Shown in pieces: positions 29,865 through 38,009 of a stretch of 64,000 nucleotides of DNA (positions are counted from its first letter, which is position 1; the number at the start of each line of letters is the position of its first letter). Made by a program: the position numbers and the translations under genes. The DNA is from Pseudomonas sp. HAR-UPW-AIA-41 (GTDB lineage: Bacteria; Pseudomonadota; Gammaproteobacteria; Pseudomonadales; Pseudomonadaceae), in the NCBI RefSeq assembly GCF_002304225.1, contig NZ_NSLB01000001.1, positions 124,001 to 188,000 on the forward strand, written 5' to 3'. The notes under the pieces are model-generated. The model had not been told where the DNA came from. It worked only from the letters and a program-made list of their open reading frames with translations, and did not search any database.

Positions 29865-31232
29865 TTAGATGATGTCCAGCGGGTATTCGATGATCAGGCG
29901 GGTGTCGTTCATGTCCGGGGCGTAGTTTTCGTTCTGAATACCGTTGCCGCGGTAGATCGAGTGACGCAGGCGGAAGGAGAGATCCTTGGCAGCACCATCC
30001 TGGATGATGTACTTGGACTCGAAGTTCCACTCGTTTTCTTCGCCGTTCGGCAGTTTCTCGCCGGCGTTGTCAACACCGTAGTCCACGTCTTCACCAGTAA
30101 TGTAGCGGGTCATGAAGCTCAGGCCCGGTACGCCGTAGGTTTCCATGTCCAGATCGTAACGAACCTGCCAGGAGCGCTCGTCCTTGCCGTTGAAGTCAGA
30201 GATCTGCACGGAGTTGGCCAGCCAGATGGTGCCGTTACCGTCGATGCCGTAGTAGTAGCCGGTGTCGCCAGTGGAGCGCTGGTGGGCCAGGGTCACAGTG
30301 TGTGCGCCCAGAGTGTAGGCAGCGGCCAGCGACCAGATCTTGTTGTCGATTTCGCCGGCAATTTTCTTGCCATCGTCGTCGGACTTGTAGTAGTTCAGGT
30401 CGAAGTTCAGGGACTGATCATCGGCCAGCGGCAGGGTGTAGTTCAGGTTCAGGTACTTCTTCTTGACGAAGTCTTCTACGTCAGAAGCGTGAATGGCGCC
30501 GCTGAAGTTTTCGCTGAACTGATAGGCAGCACCGAAGATGTTGGCCGACTTCAGTGTGTAGATCTCGTCAACATCATCGCCATCCAGATCTGCTTCGGCA
30601 GTCAGGGAGTCGCGGCCGGTGGCTACCTGGCTGCTCATGGCGGTGAAGTGACCAGCGCTCAGCTCCAGGCCTTCGATCTCGTTGCTGACCAGATAGGTAC
30701 CGGTAGCGGTTTCCGGCAGGATGCGCGAGTCGTCGGTGCTGAATACCGGCGAGGCAACAAACTGATTGCCGTACTTCAGAGTGGTGTTAGACAGGCGAGC
30801 TTTAACGGCGGCGCCGGCTTGGCTTTGGGTATCTTCAGCGCGGTCTTCGCTGTTGGTGCTGAACTGGCCCAGGCCTACACGGCCGCGGCCGGTGTCCAGT
30901 TTGGTGCTGGCCAGAACAAAAGTGTCAACGCCGAAGCCTACTGTGCCCTGAGTGAAGCCGGATTCGAACAGAACGCGTGTGCCGAGGCCAAACTCTTCGG
31001 CGTAGCCACTCTTGAACGAGGAGTCCTCTTCGCCGTCACCGTCGGTATCGACAGTCGGAATATGGCCAGCGCCGTTTTTGAAATCACGGTTGTGATACAG
31101 GGCGCGGTTGAACAGCTGCAGGTCGCTGTCTTCGATAAAGCCTTTTGCTTCGGATTGTGCGCTGGCCATCGCCAGTTGTGCAGTACCGGCGGTGACCGCG
31201 AGGGCCAGAACGCTCCACTTCATCACTTGCAT
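29865..31232 (-). CDS. OprD family outer-membrane porin
   Basis: A 455-residue precursor with a signal peptide (MQVMKWSVLALAVTAGTAQLAMA) and the OprD-family mature start (GFIEDSDLQLFNRALYHNRDF). It shows alternating beta-strand sequence, RGRVGLGQFSTNSEDR, WQVRYDLDMETYGVPGLSFMTRYITGEDV and a C-terminal strand ending DTRLIIEYPLDII with the aromatic/hydrophobic pattern expected for BAM recognition. These 18-stranded channels take up amino acids or small carboxylates; which subfamily cannot be told. AGGAG lies before the start. Confidence 0.92.
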   Translation of the reverse strand: MQVMKWSVLALAVTAGTAQLAMASAQSEAKGFIEDSDLQLFNRALYHNRDFKNGAGHIPTVDTDGDGEEDSSFKSGYAEEFGLGTRVLFESGFTQGTVGFGVDTFVLASTKLDTGRGRVGLGQFSTNSEDRAEDTQSQAGAAVKARLSNTTLKYGNQFVASPVFSTDDSRILPETATGTYLVSNEIEGLELSAGHFTAMSSQVATGRDSLTAEADLDGDDVDEIYTLKSANIFGAAYQFSENFSGAIHASDVEDFVKKKYLNLNYTLPLADDQSLNFDLNYYKSDDDGKKIAGEIDNKIWSLAAAYTLGAHTVTLAHQRSTGDTGYYYGIDGNGTIWLANSVQISDFNGKDERSWQVRYDLDMETYGVPGLSFMTRYITGEDVDYGVDNAGEKLPNGEENEWNFESKYIIQDGAAKDLSFRLRHSIYRGNGIQNENYAPDMNDTRLIIEYPLDII

Positions 31233-31523
31233 TGTGATTGCTCCTTTGGTTTAGAAGATTCTCGCTACCTATTGATTTAAGGCGGCTCTTTCTTTTTGTG
31301 TCGGCGCCAAACTTATAGCATGTGACGCGCAACTGATAACAGTTCTGGCTTATTTTGCTCGACTAGGCGGCACTTCGTGTCGCTTTTTTGCAAGTCGTCT
31401 GTCGCAAAAATAAATCCCCCAACCTTCTTCTTAATCGCTACCGCTTTCTTTTCCGTGCTTAAGGGTCGGTTAAGACTGCCGCCACACACTGCTCCCATCA
31501 CTTCCATGCCACGAGGTTCGATC
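31233..31523. promoter_or_regulatory. Divergent control region between the porin gene and the seven-gene unit
   Basis: This 291-bp gap is clearly richer in A and T than its surroundings. It holds the porin ribosome-binding site (complement of CTCC near 31241) and the upstream region of the T-hemolysin operon. The stretch 31380-31460 is T-rich. Half-sites of HTTAAK form occur at 31430-31435, 31458-31463 and 31469-31474; the last two are described separately. No gene is seen. Confidence 0.6.
31458..31474 (+). promoter_or_regulatory. PmrA-box-like direct repeat upstream of the seven-gene unit
   Basis: CTTAAG (31458-31463) and GTTAAG (31469-31474) are separated by five bases, giving 11-bp phasing. 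This is the layout of operators bound by PmrA/QseB-type OmpR-family regulators (HTTAAK-N5-HTTAAK). Only the first base of the second half-site departs from that pattern. It lies 50 bp before the first start codon of an operon that itself encodes an OmpR-family regulator, so autoregulation is plausible. Confidence 0.5.
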
Positions 31524-32213
31524 ATGGAGTTTCAGGGGGCACCGGCCACGCTGTTGGCTAAGATCGGTCAACAGTCTTCCCTTACGCTGAGCTTGGTTAA
31601 GCAAGACGCGTGCACAAATACACGAGAGCGCCTGGAATTTTTTATTCGTGAGCGCTTTGCCGAGCACTACGGCGCACGTATCCAGCATTTTATGCCATGC
31701 CTGCTCGGTCTGGATGATGAGCACGGGACGCTGCGCGCGGCTGTGGGGGTTCGTAACGCTGCACAGGGTGTGTTGTTTCTTGAACGTTACCTGGATATGC
31801 CTATCGAGGAGGCCATTGCCCTGCGCAGCGGCCGCTCGATTGCGCGCGATGAAATCGTCGAGGTGGGCAATCTTGGTGCGCTTGAGGCGGGGCATGCCCG
31901 CTTGTTGATCATCGCTATGACGCATTTTCTGGTCAGCCAGGGTTTCCGGTGGGTGACCTTTACCGGGACCCTGAGTCTGCTCAACAGTTTTCAGCGTCTG
32001 GGGCTCAGCCCGATTTCGCTGGGCCTTGCTGACCCTCAGCGTATGGGTGCCGATCTGGCGGATTGGGGCAGCTACTACGCCACCAAACCGCAGGTGATGG
32101 TCGGTGATATCTGGGGCGGGCATACGCGCCTTGAGGCTCATGGCCTTTACCGTCGACTGGGTCTTGAAGCCTTTTACCCGTCGCTGGAGGTGAGCGATGT
32201 CGCCTGTGGTTGA
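31524..32213 (+). CDS. Thermostable-hemolysin family (GNAT-like) protein
   Basis: A 229-residue protein of the family named after Vibrio delta-VPH, which belongs with the GNAT/acyl-homoserine-lactone-synthase fold. Features: ERLEFFIRERFAEHYGARI (N-terminal helix), LGLDDEHGTLRAAVGVR, EIVEVGNLGALEAGHARLL and FLVSQGFRWVTFTGTLSL, the beta4-alpha-beta5 region where GNAT enzymes bind acyl donors. No signal peptide, so export as a toxin is doubtful. The ATG at 31524 has CGAGG seven bases upstream; ATG 31506 is an alternative. Its end overlaps the acyl-AMP ligase start by 17 bases. Inferred role: acyl transfer. Confidence 0.75.
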   Translation: MEFQGAPATLLAKIGQQSSLTLSLVKQDACTNTRERLEFFIRERFAEHYGARIQHFMPCLLGLDDEHGTLRAAVGVRNAAQGVLFLERYLDMPIEEAIALRSGRSIARDEIVEVGNLGALEAGHARLLIIAMTHFLVSQGFRWVTFTGTLSLLNSFQRLGLSPISLGLADPQRMGADLADWGSYYATKPQVMVGDIWGGHTRLEAHGLYRRLGLEAFYPSLEVSDVACG

Positions 32214-33657
32214 GCAGTTCTTTGCCGGCATGGCCGCGCATGGCGATCTGCCGGCCCTGAGTGAAGGTCCACGGCAGCTGAGTTATGCGCAGTTGCTGGA
32301 ACAGGTTGGTGCGCGTGCCGATCTGTTGCTGCGCCATGGTGCGCGCCGGGTCAGTCTGGCTCTGGATAACGGCATTGACTGGGTGCTGTGGGATTTGGCC
32401 TGCCTGCAGGCCAACTTGCCCTGTGTGCCGCTGCCGGGCTTTTTCTCCTGTGATCAGCAGCGCCATGTTCTGGACAGCGCGGGTGTGGATACGCTGATCA
32501 GTAGCGATCCTGAGGCCTTTGCCGGATTTGGGTTTGCAGTGACTGAAGCCGGTCTGGCTCAGCGTACTCTGTCGCAAGCCGCCGAGTTACCTGCCGGCAC
32601 CCTGAAGATTACCTACACCTCCGGCACCACCGGGCAGCCCAAGGGCGTGTGTCTGGATGCCGATGTGCAGCTGCGCGTGGCCCATAGCCTGTGGCAGGCG
32701 AGCCTGAGTTGTCAGGTCGAGCGCCATCTGTGTGTGTTGCCGCTGGCGACCCTCCTGGAAAACATCGCCGGGGTTTACGCCCCGTTGCTGGCCGGTGCCT
32801 GTGTCGAGTTGCTGCCCCTGGCTCAGGTAGGCCTGAAGGGCGCGAGTCAGTTCGATCTGCCGAGCTTTCTGCAAGCCCTCAACAAGGTCCAGCCGCATAG
32901 CCTGATCCTCCTGCCACAGCTGCTTCTGGCGCTGGTCACGGCTGCCGAGCGTGGGCTGCCTGTTCCGAGCTCGCTGCGCTTTATTGCCGTGGGTGGTGGC
33001 CGGGTGGCTCAGCCGCTGCTGGAGCGCGCCGGGGCGCTGGGGCTGCCGGTATTCGAGGGATATGGCCTGTCGGAGTGTGCATCGGTGGTCTGTCTTAACC
33101 GGCCCGAGGCCCGTCGTCCGGGGACTGTCGGCGAGCCGCTGGCACATGTCGAGGTGCGTCTGGCCGACGATGGCGAGGTGCTGGTGCGTGGTGCGCGGAT
33201 GCTTGGCTACTTAGGCGAGCCTTGTGTTCATGACGAGTGGCTGGCGACTGGCGACCTTGGCCACTTCGAGGATTCCTTTCTGGTCCTGCATGGGCGCAAG
33301 AAGAACCAGTTCATCACGGCCTACGGACGTAACGTCAACCCCGAGTGGGTTGAGGCGGAACTGGTTCAGCAGTTGCCGATCGCCCAGGCCTGGCTGCATG
33401 GCGAGGCCCAGCCGGCCAATGTGGCGGTGCTGACGCTGCGCTTTCCCGGCACCTCCGATGCGGATGTGCAGGCCGCCGTTGATGCGGTCAACGCCGGCCT
33501 GCCGGATTACGCCCGGGTACATCACTGGATCCGCGCCGAACAACCTTTTACTGCCGACAACGGCCTGGCCACCAGCAATGGCCGGCTGCGTCGAGTTGCC
33601 CTGTTTGCTCACTATCAGACCGCCATCGAAACCCTGATGGCTACTCATACTCTTTGA
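32197..33657 (+). CDS. AMP-dependent acyl-activating enzyme (acyl-CoA synthetase-like)
   Basis: A 486-residue ANL-superfamily ligase that should adenylate a carboxylic acid. Core motifs are present: A3 ITYTSGTTGQPKGV (residues 138-151), A5 GYGLSECASVV, A7 ATGDLGHF, A8 GRKKNQFITAYGRNVNPEWVEAEL (like long-chain acyl-CoA synthetases). At the A10 position the sequence reads NGLATSNGRLRR, so the catalytic Lys of the adenylation half-reaction appears to be Arg. Shorter than most long-chain enzymes (~550-650). Overlaps the upstream gene by 17 bases; the next gene starts 10 bases on. Substrate unknown; a fatty acid is inferred. Confidence 0.85.
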   Translation: MSPVVEQFFAGMAAHGDLPALSEGPRQLSYAQLLEQVGARADLLLRHGARRVSLALDNGIDWVLWDLACLQANLPCVPLPGFFSCDQQRHVLDSAGVDTLISSDPEAFAGFGFAVTEAGLAQRTLSQAAELPAGTLKITYTSGTTGQPKGVCLDADVQLRVAHSLWQASLSCQVERHLCVLPLATLLENIAGVYAPLLAGACVELLPLAQVGLKGASQFDLPSFLQALNKVQPHSLILLPQLLLALVTAAERGLPVPSSLRFIAVGGGRVAQPLLERAGALGLPVFEGYGLSECASVVCLNRPEARRPGTVGEPLAHVEVRLADDGEVLVRGARMLGYLGEPCVHDEWLATGDLGHFEDSFLVLHGRKKNQFITAYGRNVNPEWVEAELVQQLPIAQAWLHGEAQPANVAVLTLRFPGTSDADVQAAVDAVNAGLPDYARVHHWIRAEQPFTADNGLATSNGRLRRVALFAHYQTAIETLMATHTL

Positions 33658-33666
33658 GGATTGAAC

Positions 33667-34320
33667 ATGAACTTCTTTGATCTGCTGCAACAAGAAACCG
33701 CTGCCGAACGTGAATACCTGCTGGGCGCGCCAATCATTCAGCAGGCGATGGCCGGCACTGTCAGCCTGCCCAGCTATGTGGCGTTTCTGACCCAGGCCTA
33801 TCACCACGTCAAACATACCGTGCCGCTGCTGATGGCCTGCGGGGCCCGTCTGCCAGAGCGTCTCGAGTGGTTGCGTGAGGCGATTGCCGAGTACATCGAG
33901 GAGGAGTACGGCCATCAGGAGTGGATCCTCAACGATATCCGCGCCTGCGGTGCCGACGCCGAAGCTGTCCGTCATGGCCAGCCGCATCTGCCGACCGAAC
34001 TGATGGTCAGCTATGTCTACGACCGCATCAATCGCGGTAACCCGGTGAGTTTCTTCGGCATGGTCAACGTGCTGGAAGGCACTAGCATCGCTCTGGCCAC
34101 CCAGGCCGCCGGTGTGATTCAGGGCAAGCTGGGATTGCCGAACAAGGCCTTCAGCTACCTGACCTCTCACGGCAGCCTGGATATCGAGCACATCAAGTTC
34201 TACGAGAACCTGATGAACAAACTTGAAAGCGACGAAGACAAGCAGGCCGTGATCCATACCGCACGGGTGGTTTACCGCCTGTACGGCGATATGTTCCGCA
34301 GCCTGCCGCTGTCGGCCTGA
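33667..34320 (+). CDS. Haem-oxygenase-like diiron (TenA/UndA-type) oxidase
   Basis: A 217-residue all-helical protein with a complete metal-ligand pattern of haem-oxygenase-like diiron oxidases: E80 and H83 (EEEYGHQEW), E137 (VLEGTSIAL), H168, D172 and H175 (SHGSLDIEHIKFYE). Family members such as UndA, BesC and SznF activate oxygen to decarboxylate, cleave or N-oxygenate their substrates; TenA thiaminases use a Cys instead. With an acyl-AMP ligase beside it, a fatty-acyl or acyl-amide substrate is likely. The ATG at 33667 has GAGGA six bases upstream. Confidence 0.82.
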   Translation: MNFFDLLQQETAAEREYLLGAPIIQQAMAGTVSLPSYVAFLTQAYHHVKHTVPLLMACGARLPERLEWLREAIAEYIEEEYGHQEWILNDIRACGADAEAVRHGQPHLPTELMVSYVYDRINRGNPVSFFGMVNVLEGTSIALATQAAGVIQGKLGLPNKAFSYLTSHGSLDIEHIKFYENLMNKLESDEDKQAVIHTARVVYRLYGDMFRSLPLSA

Positions 34321-34330
34321 GGAGATAACC

Positions 34331-35116
34331 ATGCAGCTCAATGAATGTCGGGCGGTGGTCACCGGTGCCAGTGGTGGCATTGGCCGTGCTCTGGTGTCGG
34401 TACTGGCTGAAGGAGGTGCGCGCTTGCTGCTGGTCGGCCGCACGGCGGCCGCTCTGGAACAGATGGCCGCTGCGTATCCGGGACAGATCGAGTGGGTGGT
34501 GGCAGACATCCGCGAGCGCGTTGGCCGCGAAGCCGTACAGTCGGCGGCTCGGCGCTTCTCCGGTATCAATGCCCTGATCAATGCCGCCGGGGTCAATCAG
34601 TTCAGCCTGCTCGATCAGCAGGATGAGGAGGCCATTGCCGAGCTGGTACAGCTCAATGTCACCGCAACGCTGCAGCTGACCCATCGCCTGCTGCCGATTC
34701 TGCGTCAGCAGGGGCGGGCGCTGGTGGTCAATATCGGCTCGACCTTCGGCTCTATCGGCTATCCCGGTTTTACCGCCTATTGCGCCAGCAAGTTCGCCAT
34801 CCGCGGCTTTTCCGAGGCGCTACGCCGCGAACTGGCCGACACCCAGGTCAAGGTGCTCTATCTCGCGCCAAGGGCTACGCGTACCAGTATGAACAGCGAC
34901 AGCGTAGTGGCCATGAACACCGAGCTGAAAGTGGCCATGGATGATCCACAACTGGTGGCCAGTACCGTGCTTGCGGCAATTGAGTCCGAGCGCGAGGAAC
35001 TGTACATGGGCTGGCCGGAGAAGCTCTTCGTGCGTCTTAACGGCCTGTTGCCACGGGTCGTCGATCAGGCGCTGCGCAAGCAGCTGCCTGTCATTCAACG
35101 CTTTGCCCGCAAATAA
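34331..35116 (+). CDS. Short-chain dehydrogenase/reductase
   Basis: A 261-residue SDR with the cofactor loop VVTGASGGIGRAL (~residues 9-21), LLLVGRTAAAL (Arg after beta2 suggests NADP(H)), NAAGVNQFSL, and the catalytic Ser/Tyr/Lys in GSTFGSIGYPGFTAYCASKFAI (YxxxK). C-terminal ~45 residues look amphipathic (MGWPEKLFVRLNGLLPRVVDQAL). It would reduce a carbonyl or oxidise an alcohol. Starts 10 bases after the diiron oxidase gene with GAGGAG upstream, so it is part of the same pathway. Confidence 0.87.
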   Translation: MQLNECRAVVTGASGGIGRALVSVLAEGGARLLLVGRTAAALEQMAAAYPGQIEWVVADIRERVGREAVQSAARRFSGINALINAAGVNQFSLLDQQDEEAIAELVQLNVTATLQLTHRLLPILRQQGRALVVNIGSTFGSIGYPGFTAYCASKFAIRGFSEALRRELADTQVKVLYLAPRATRTSMNSDSVVAMNTELKVAMDDPQLVASTVLAAIESEREELYMGWPEKLFVRLNGLLPRVVDQALRKQLPVIQRFARK

Positions 35117-35142
35117 CCAAGACATTCCTGGGAGGAATCGCC

Positions 35143-35790
35143 ATGCGCAAGATGAAAACGACCGCGGTATTGCTGGCCGGACTGCTGGCAGCGCCGCTGA
35201 TGAGCTGGGCGGCAGACGTCAATGAGACGCTGACGCGCTTGCAGAGCCGCTGGGCCGAGGTCAATTACCAGTTGCCGGAGAAGCAGCGCGAAGCGGCTTT
35301 CGCCGAGCTGGCCGCGCAGGCCGAGACCGAGGTGCGCAACAACCCGGCTGCGGAGCTGCTGATCTGGCGTGGCATCATTCTGAGTACCTATGCCGGGGCC
35401 AAGGGCGGTCTGGGGGCGCTGGATCTGGTCAAAGCCTCGAAAGCCAGTCTGGAACAGGCGCTGGCCAAGAATGATCAGGCTCTGGATGGCTCGGCGTATA
35501 CCAGTCTGGGCGCGCTGTATTATCAGGTGCCGGGCTGGCCGGTTGGCTTTGGCGATGATGACAAGGCCGAGGCCATGCTGAGCAAGGCGCTGACCCTGAA
35601 TCCCGATGGTATCGATCCCAACTACTTCTACGGTGATTTCCTCTATCGTCAGGAGCGTTATGCTGAGGCTCGCGCGGCCTTGCTCAAGGCGCAGGCAGCC
35701 AAACCACGCCCTGGGCGTGAGGTGGCCGATCGTGGTCGTCAGGCGGAAATCCAGGCGCTACTGGACAAGGTCGCGGCCGAATTGAAGTAA
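35143..35790 (+). CDS. Periplasmic TPR-repeat protein (TatT-like)
   Basis: A 215-residue protein with a clear signal peptide (TTAVLLAGLLAAPLMSWA, cleavage near A|ADVNETL). TPR-type helices include AAELLIWRGIILSTYAGAKG (~65-84), LEQALAKNDQALDGSAYTSLGALYYQVPGWPVGFGDDDKAEAMLSKALTLNPDGID and FYGDFLYRQERYAEARAALLKAQ. The pattern resembles TatT, a periplasmic partner of some TRAP binding proteins, but no transporter lies nearby. It starts 26 bases after the SDR with GGGAGGA upstream and precedes the two-component genes, so a sensing role is possible. Confidence 0.78.
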   Translation: MRKMKTTAVLLAGLLAAPLMSWAADVNETLTRLQSRWAEVNYQLPEKQREAAFAELAAQAETEVRNNPAAELLIWRGIILSTYAGAKGGLGALDLVKASKASLEQALAKNDQALDGSAYTSLGALYYQVPGWPVGFGDDDKAEAMLSKALTLNPDGIDPNYFYGDFLYRQERYAEARAALLKAQAAKPRPGREVADRGRQAEIQALLDKVAAELK

Positions 35791-35810
35791 CCAGACTCTA
35801 AGGACTGCGC

Positions 35811-36470
35811 ATGCGTTTGCTGCTGGTGGAAGATGATCCGGCCCTCGGTGAGGGTATTCGTGCAGCCCTCAAACCGGAGGGCTACACGGTGGACTGGCTG
35901 CAGGATGGTTTGAGTGCCGTGCACGCCATCGAGCAGGAAAGTTTCGACTTGGTGATTCTCGATCTGGGGTTGCCGCGCCTGGATGGTTTGCAGGTGCTTA
36001 AGCGCGTGCGCAGTGGCAAGCATCAGTTGCCGGTGCTGGTGCTCACGGCCCGCGATGCCACGGGAGATCGTATTGCCGGGCTGGATGCCGGAGCCGACGA
36101 CTATCTGGTCAAACCCTTTGATGTGGCCGAACTCAAGGCGCGTTTACGCGCCTTGTTGCGGCGCAGTTTCAACCGCTCCGAACCGCTGCTGGAGTACCGC
36201 GGCATCGTCCTCGATCCTTCTAGTCAGCTGGTGACCTGGCAAGGCCAGAGCCTGAGCCTGCCGCGCAAGGAGTTTCTCCTGCTGCATGAGTTGCTGGTGC
36301 AGCCGGGCCGGGTACTGACACGTGATCGTCTGCAGCAGGTGCTGTATGGCTGGGATGAGGACGTTGAAAGCAATGCTCTGGAGGTGCATGTGCACCACCT
36401 GCGCAAGAAGTTTTTCCCCGAGCTGATCCGCACCGTGCGTGGCGTGGGCTACATGGCGGAGAAGGCCTGA
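35811..36470 (+). CDS. OmpR/PhoB-family response regulator
   Basis: A 219-residue regulator: receiver domain with acidic pocket E7-D8-D9, phosphorylation site D51 (LVILDLGLP), the conserved Lys in YLVKPFD, and a C-terminal winged-helix DNA-binding domain (LPRKEFLLLHELLVQPGRVLTRDRLQQVLYGWDEDVESNALEVHVHHLRKKF). The effector resembles the PmrA/QseB branch. The stop overlaps the histidine kinase start (TGATG). A PmrA-box-like repeat at 31458-31474 is a plausible target. Confidence 0.93.
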   Translation: MRLLLVEDDPALGEGIRAALKPEGYTVDWLQDGLSAVHAIEQESFDLVILDLGLPRLDGLQVLKRVRSGKHQLPVLVLTARDATGDRIAGLDAGADDYLVKPFDVAELKARLRALLRRSFNRSEPLLEYRGIVLDPSSQLVTWQGQSLSLPRKEFLLLHELLVQPGRVLTRDRLQQVLYGWDEDVESNALEVHVHHLRKKFFPELIRTVRGVGYMAEKA

Positions 36471-37930
36471 TGCGCTCGATTCGCGCCCGGATTCTCGGTC
36501 TGGTACTGGGCGTGCTTGTGTTCTCGTTGACGGCGATCTCCCTGAAAAGCTACTTCGACGCGCAGCATGAGATCGAAGAGTTGTTCGATGCCCAGTTGGC
36601 ACAGACCGCACGCATTCTTCAGGGCATGGTCGGGGGGGATATGCCGCTGGCAACACGGGAGCTGATGCAGCGTGCGCTTAATAGTGCTCTGCTCAGTCAA
36701 CGCGCTGCCAGTCCGGCATTGCCGGCAAACGGACATCCTTACGAAGGCAAGCTGGCCTTTCAGGTGCTCGACGATAACGGGCAGGTACTGCTCCAGTCCG
36801 CCAGTGCCCCTGCTGATCTGCTGCGCCGGATGATTGTGGATTTCCATCAGCAGACTGCTGAGGCGCATGCTCATCAAGGTGGCGAGCCGCTGAGCAGTAC
36901 CGGAGCAGATCTGCTCGGCTATCACACCGTTCCTCTGGGGCACTACCACTGGCGGGTATTCATGTTGCACGACCAACTGGCGGGCAAGTGGATCATGGTT
37001 GCCGAGCGAGGTGATGTGCGCGGCGAGTTGGTAGAAAAAATAGCCATGCGCAGTCTGCTGCCTGATTTGCTGGGTTTGCCATTGCTTGCCCTGCTGGTTT
37101 GGGTAGCGGTGGGTATGGGCTTGTTACCCTTGCAGCAGATGGTCAATTTTCTAAAAAGTCGTGACCCGGATAACCTGGCACCGCTGGTGCTGGCCCCATT
37201 GCCCTCCGAGCTGGAGCCGATGGCTGCCTCGCTCAATCGTCTGCTGCAGCAGGTCAATGTGCTGCTGGAGCGGGAAAAGCGCTTTCTGGCCGATGCCGCT
37301 CATGAGCTGCGTACACCGCTGGCGGTGCTGCGGATTCATGCGCAGAACGCCGTTTCTGCTGTGATTGCTGAAGAGCGCGATGCTGCCCTGGCGCAATTGA
37401 TCGGTGGCGTGGATCGCGCTACTCGGGTGGTCACGCAACTGCTGACCCTGGCACGGCTTGAACCCAATGCCGTGCAGCTGGCCATGCAGACCTTCGATCT
37501 GGCGGCCTTTGTGCGTCAGGAGCTGGCCGAGCTGATTCCGCTGGCGCTGGAGCGTGATCAGGAGCTGACCCTGGACCTCGATGAAACGGCCGATCTCCTG
37601 CTGCGGGGCGATGCGCCCAGCCTTGGGATTCTCCTGCAGAATCTGGTCGGTAATGCCTTGCAGTACACCCCGGAAGGCGGTCGTATCCAGATCGCTTTGC
37701 AGGGACAGGGTGACAGTCTGCTGCTCAGCGTTCAGGACAGTGGCCCCGGGGTGCCGCAGGAACAACGGGAACAATTGTTCCAGCGCTTCTACCGGCAAGG
37801 TCCGGGGCAGGGGGCCGGCCTGGGGCTGTCCATCGTGCAGCGCATCGTCGAGCTGCACCGCGGCGAAATCAGTCTGCACACGGCAGCACTAGGCGGCCTA
37901 GAGGTGCGCGTGCGCCTGCCGCGCCACTGA
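36470..37930 (+). CDS. Two-component sensor histidine kinase
   Basis: A 486-residue inner-membrane kinase. A first transmembrane helix (~8-28, ILGLVLGVLVFSLTAISL), a ~155-residue periplasmic sensor, a second helix (~190-212, LLGLPLLALLVWVAVGMGLLP), then HisKA with the H-box AHELRTPLAVLRIHAQNA and a HATPase with N-box NLVGNALQYTPEGG, G1 DSGPGVP and G2 GLGLSIVQRIVELH. It should phosphorylate the regulator encoded just upstream with overlapping stop/start. The periplasmic part has no motif I recognise. Last gene of the unit. Confidence 0.93.
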   Translation: MRSIRARILGLVLGVLVFSLTAISLKSYFDAQHEIEELFDAQLAQTARILQGMVGGDMPLATRELMQRALNSALLSQRAASPALPANGHPYEGKLAFQVLDDNGQVLLQSASAPADLLRRMIVDFHQQTAEAHAHQGGEPLSSTGADLLGYHTVPLGHYHWRVFMLHDQLAGKWIMVAERGDVRGELVEKIAMRSLLPDLLGLPLLALLVWVAVGMGLLPLQQMVNFLKSRDPDNLAPLVLAPLPSELEPMAASLNRLLQQVNVLLEREKRFLADAAHELRTPLAVLRIHAQNAVSAVIAEERDAALAQLIGGVDRATRVVTQLLTLARLEPNAVQLAMQTFDLAAFVRQELAELIPLALERDQELTLDLDETADLLLRGDAPSLGILLQNLVGNALQYTPEGGRIQIALQGQGDSLLLSVQDSGPGVPQEQREQLFQRFYRQGPGQGAGLGLSIVQRIVELHRGEISLHTAALGGLEVRVRLPRH

Positions 37931-38009
37931 TCGCTGCGGTATTCTCTGCGCCACGTTGCCGTCACTGATGCGGCTACGCTGAATTCGAAGGCCTTTGCGG
38001 AGAAATGCC

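Noticed and set aside
31377..31523. Upstream extension of the T-hemolysin gene to 31377
   Set aside because: The extra 49 codons cover T-rich regulatory DNA with the PmrA-box-like repeat, and the only good ribosome-binding site precedes 31524.
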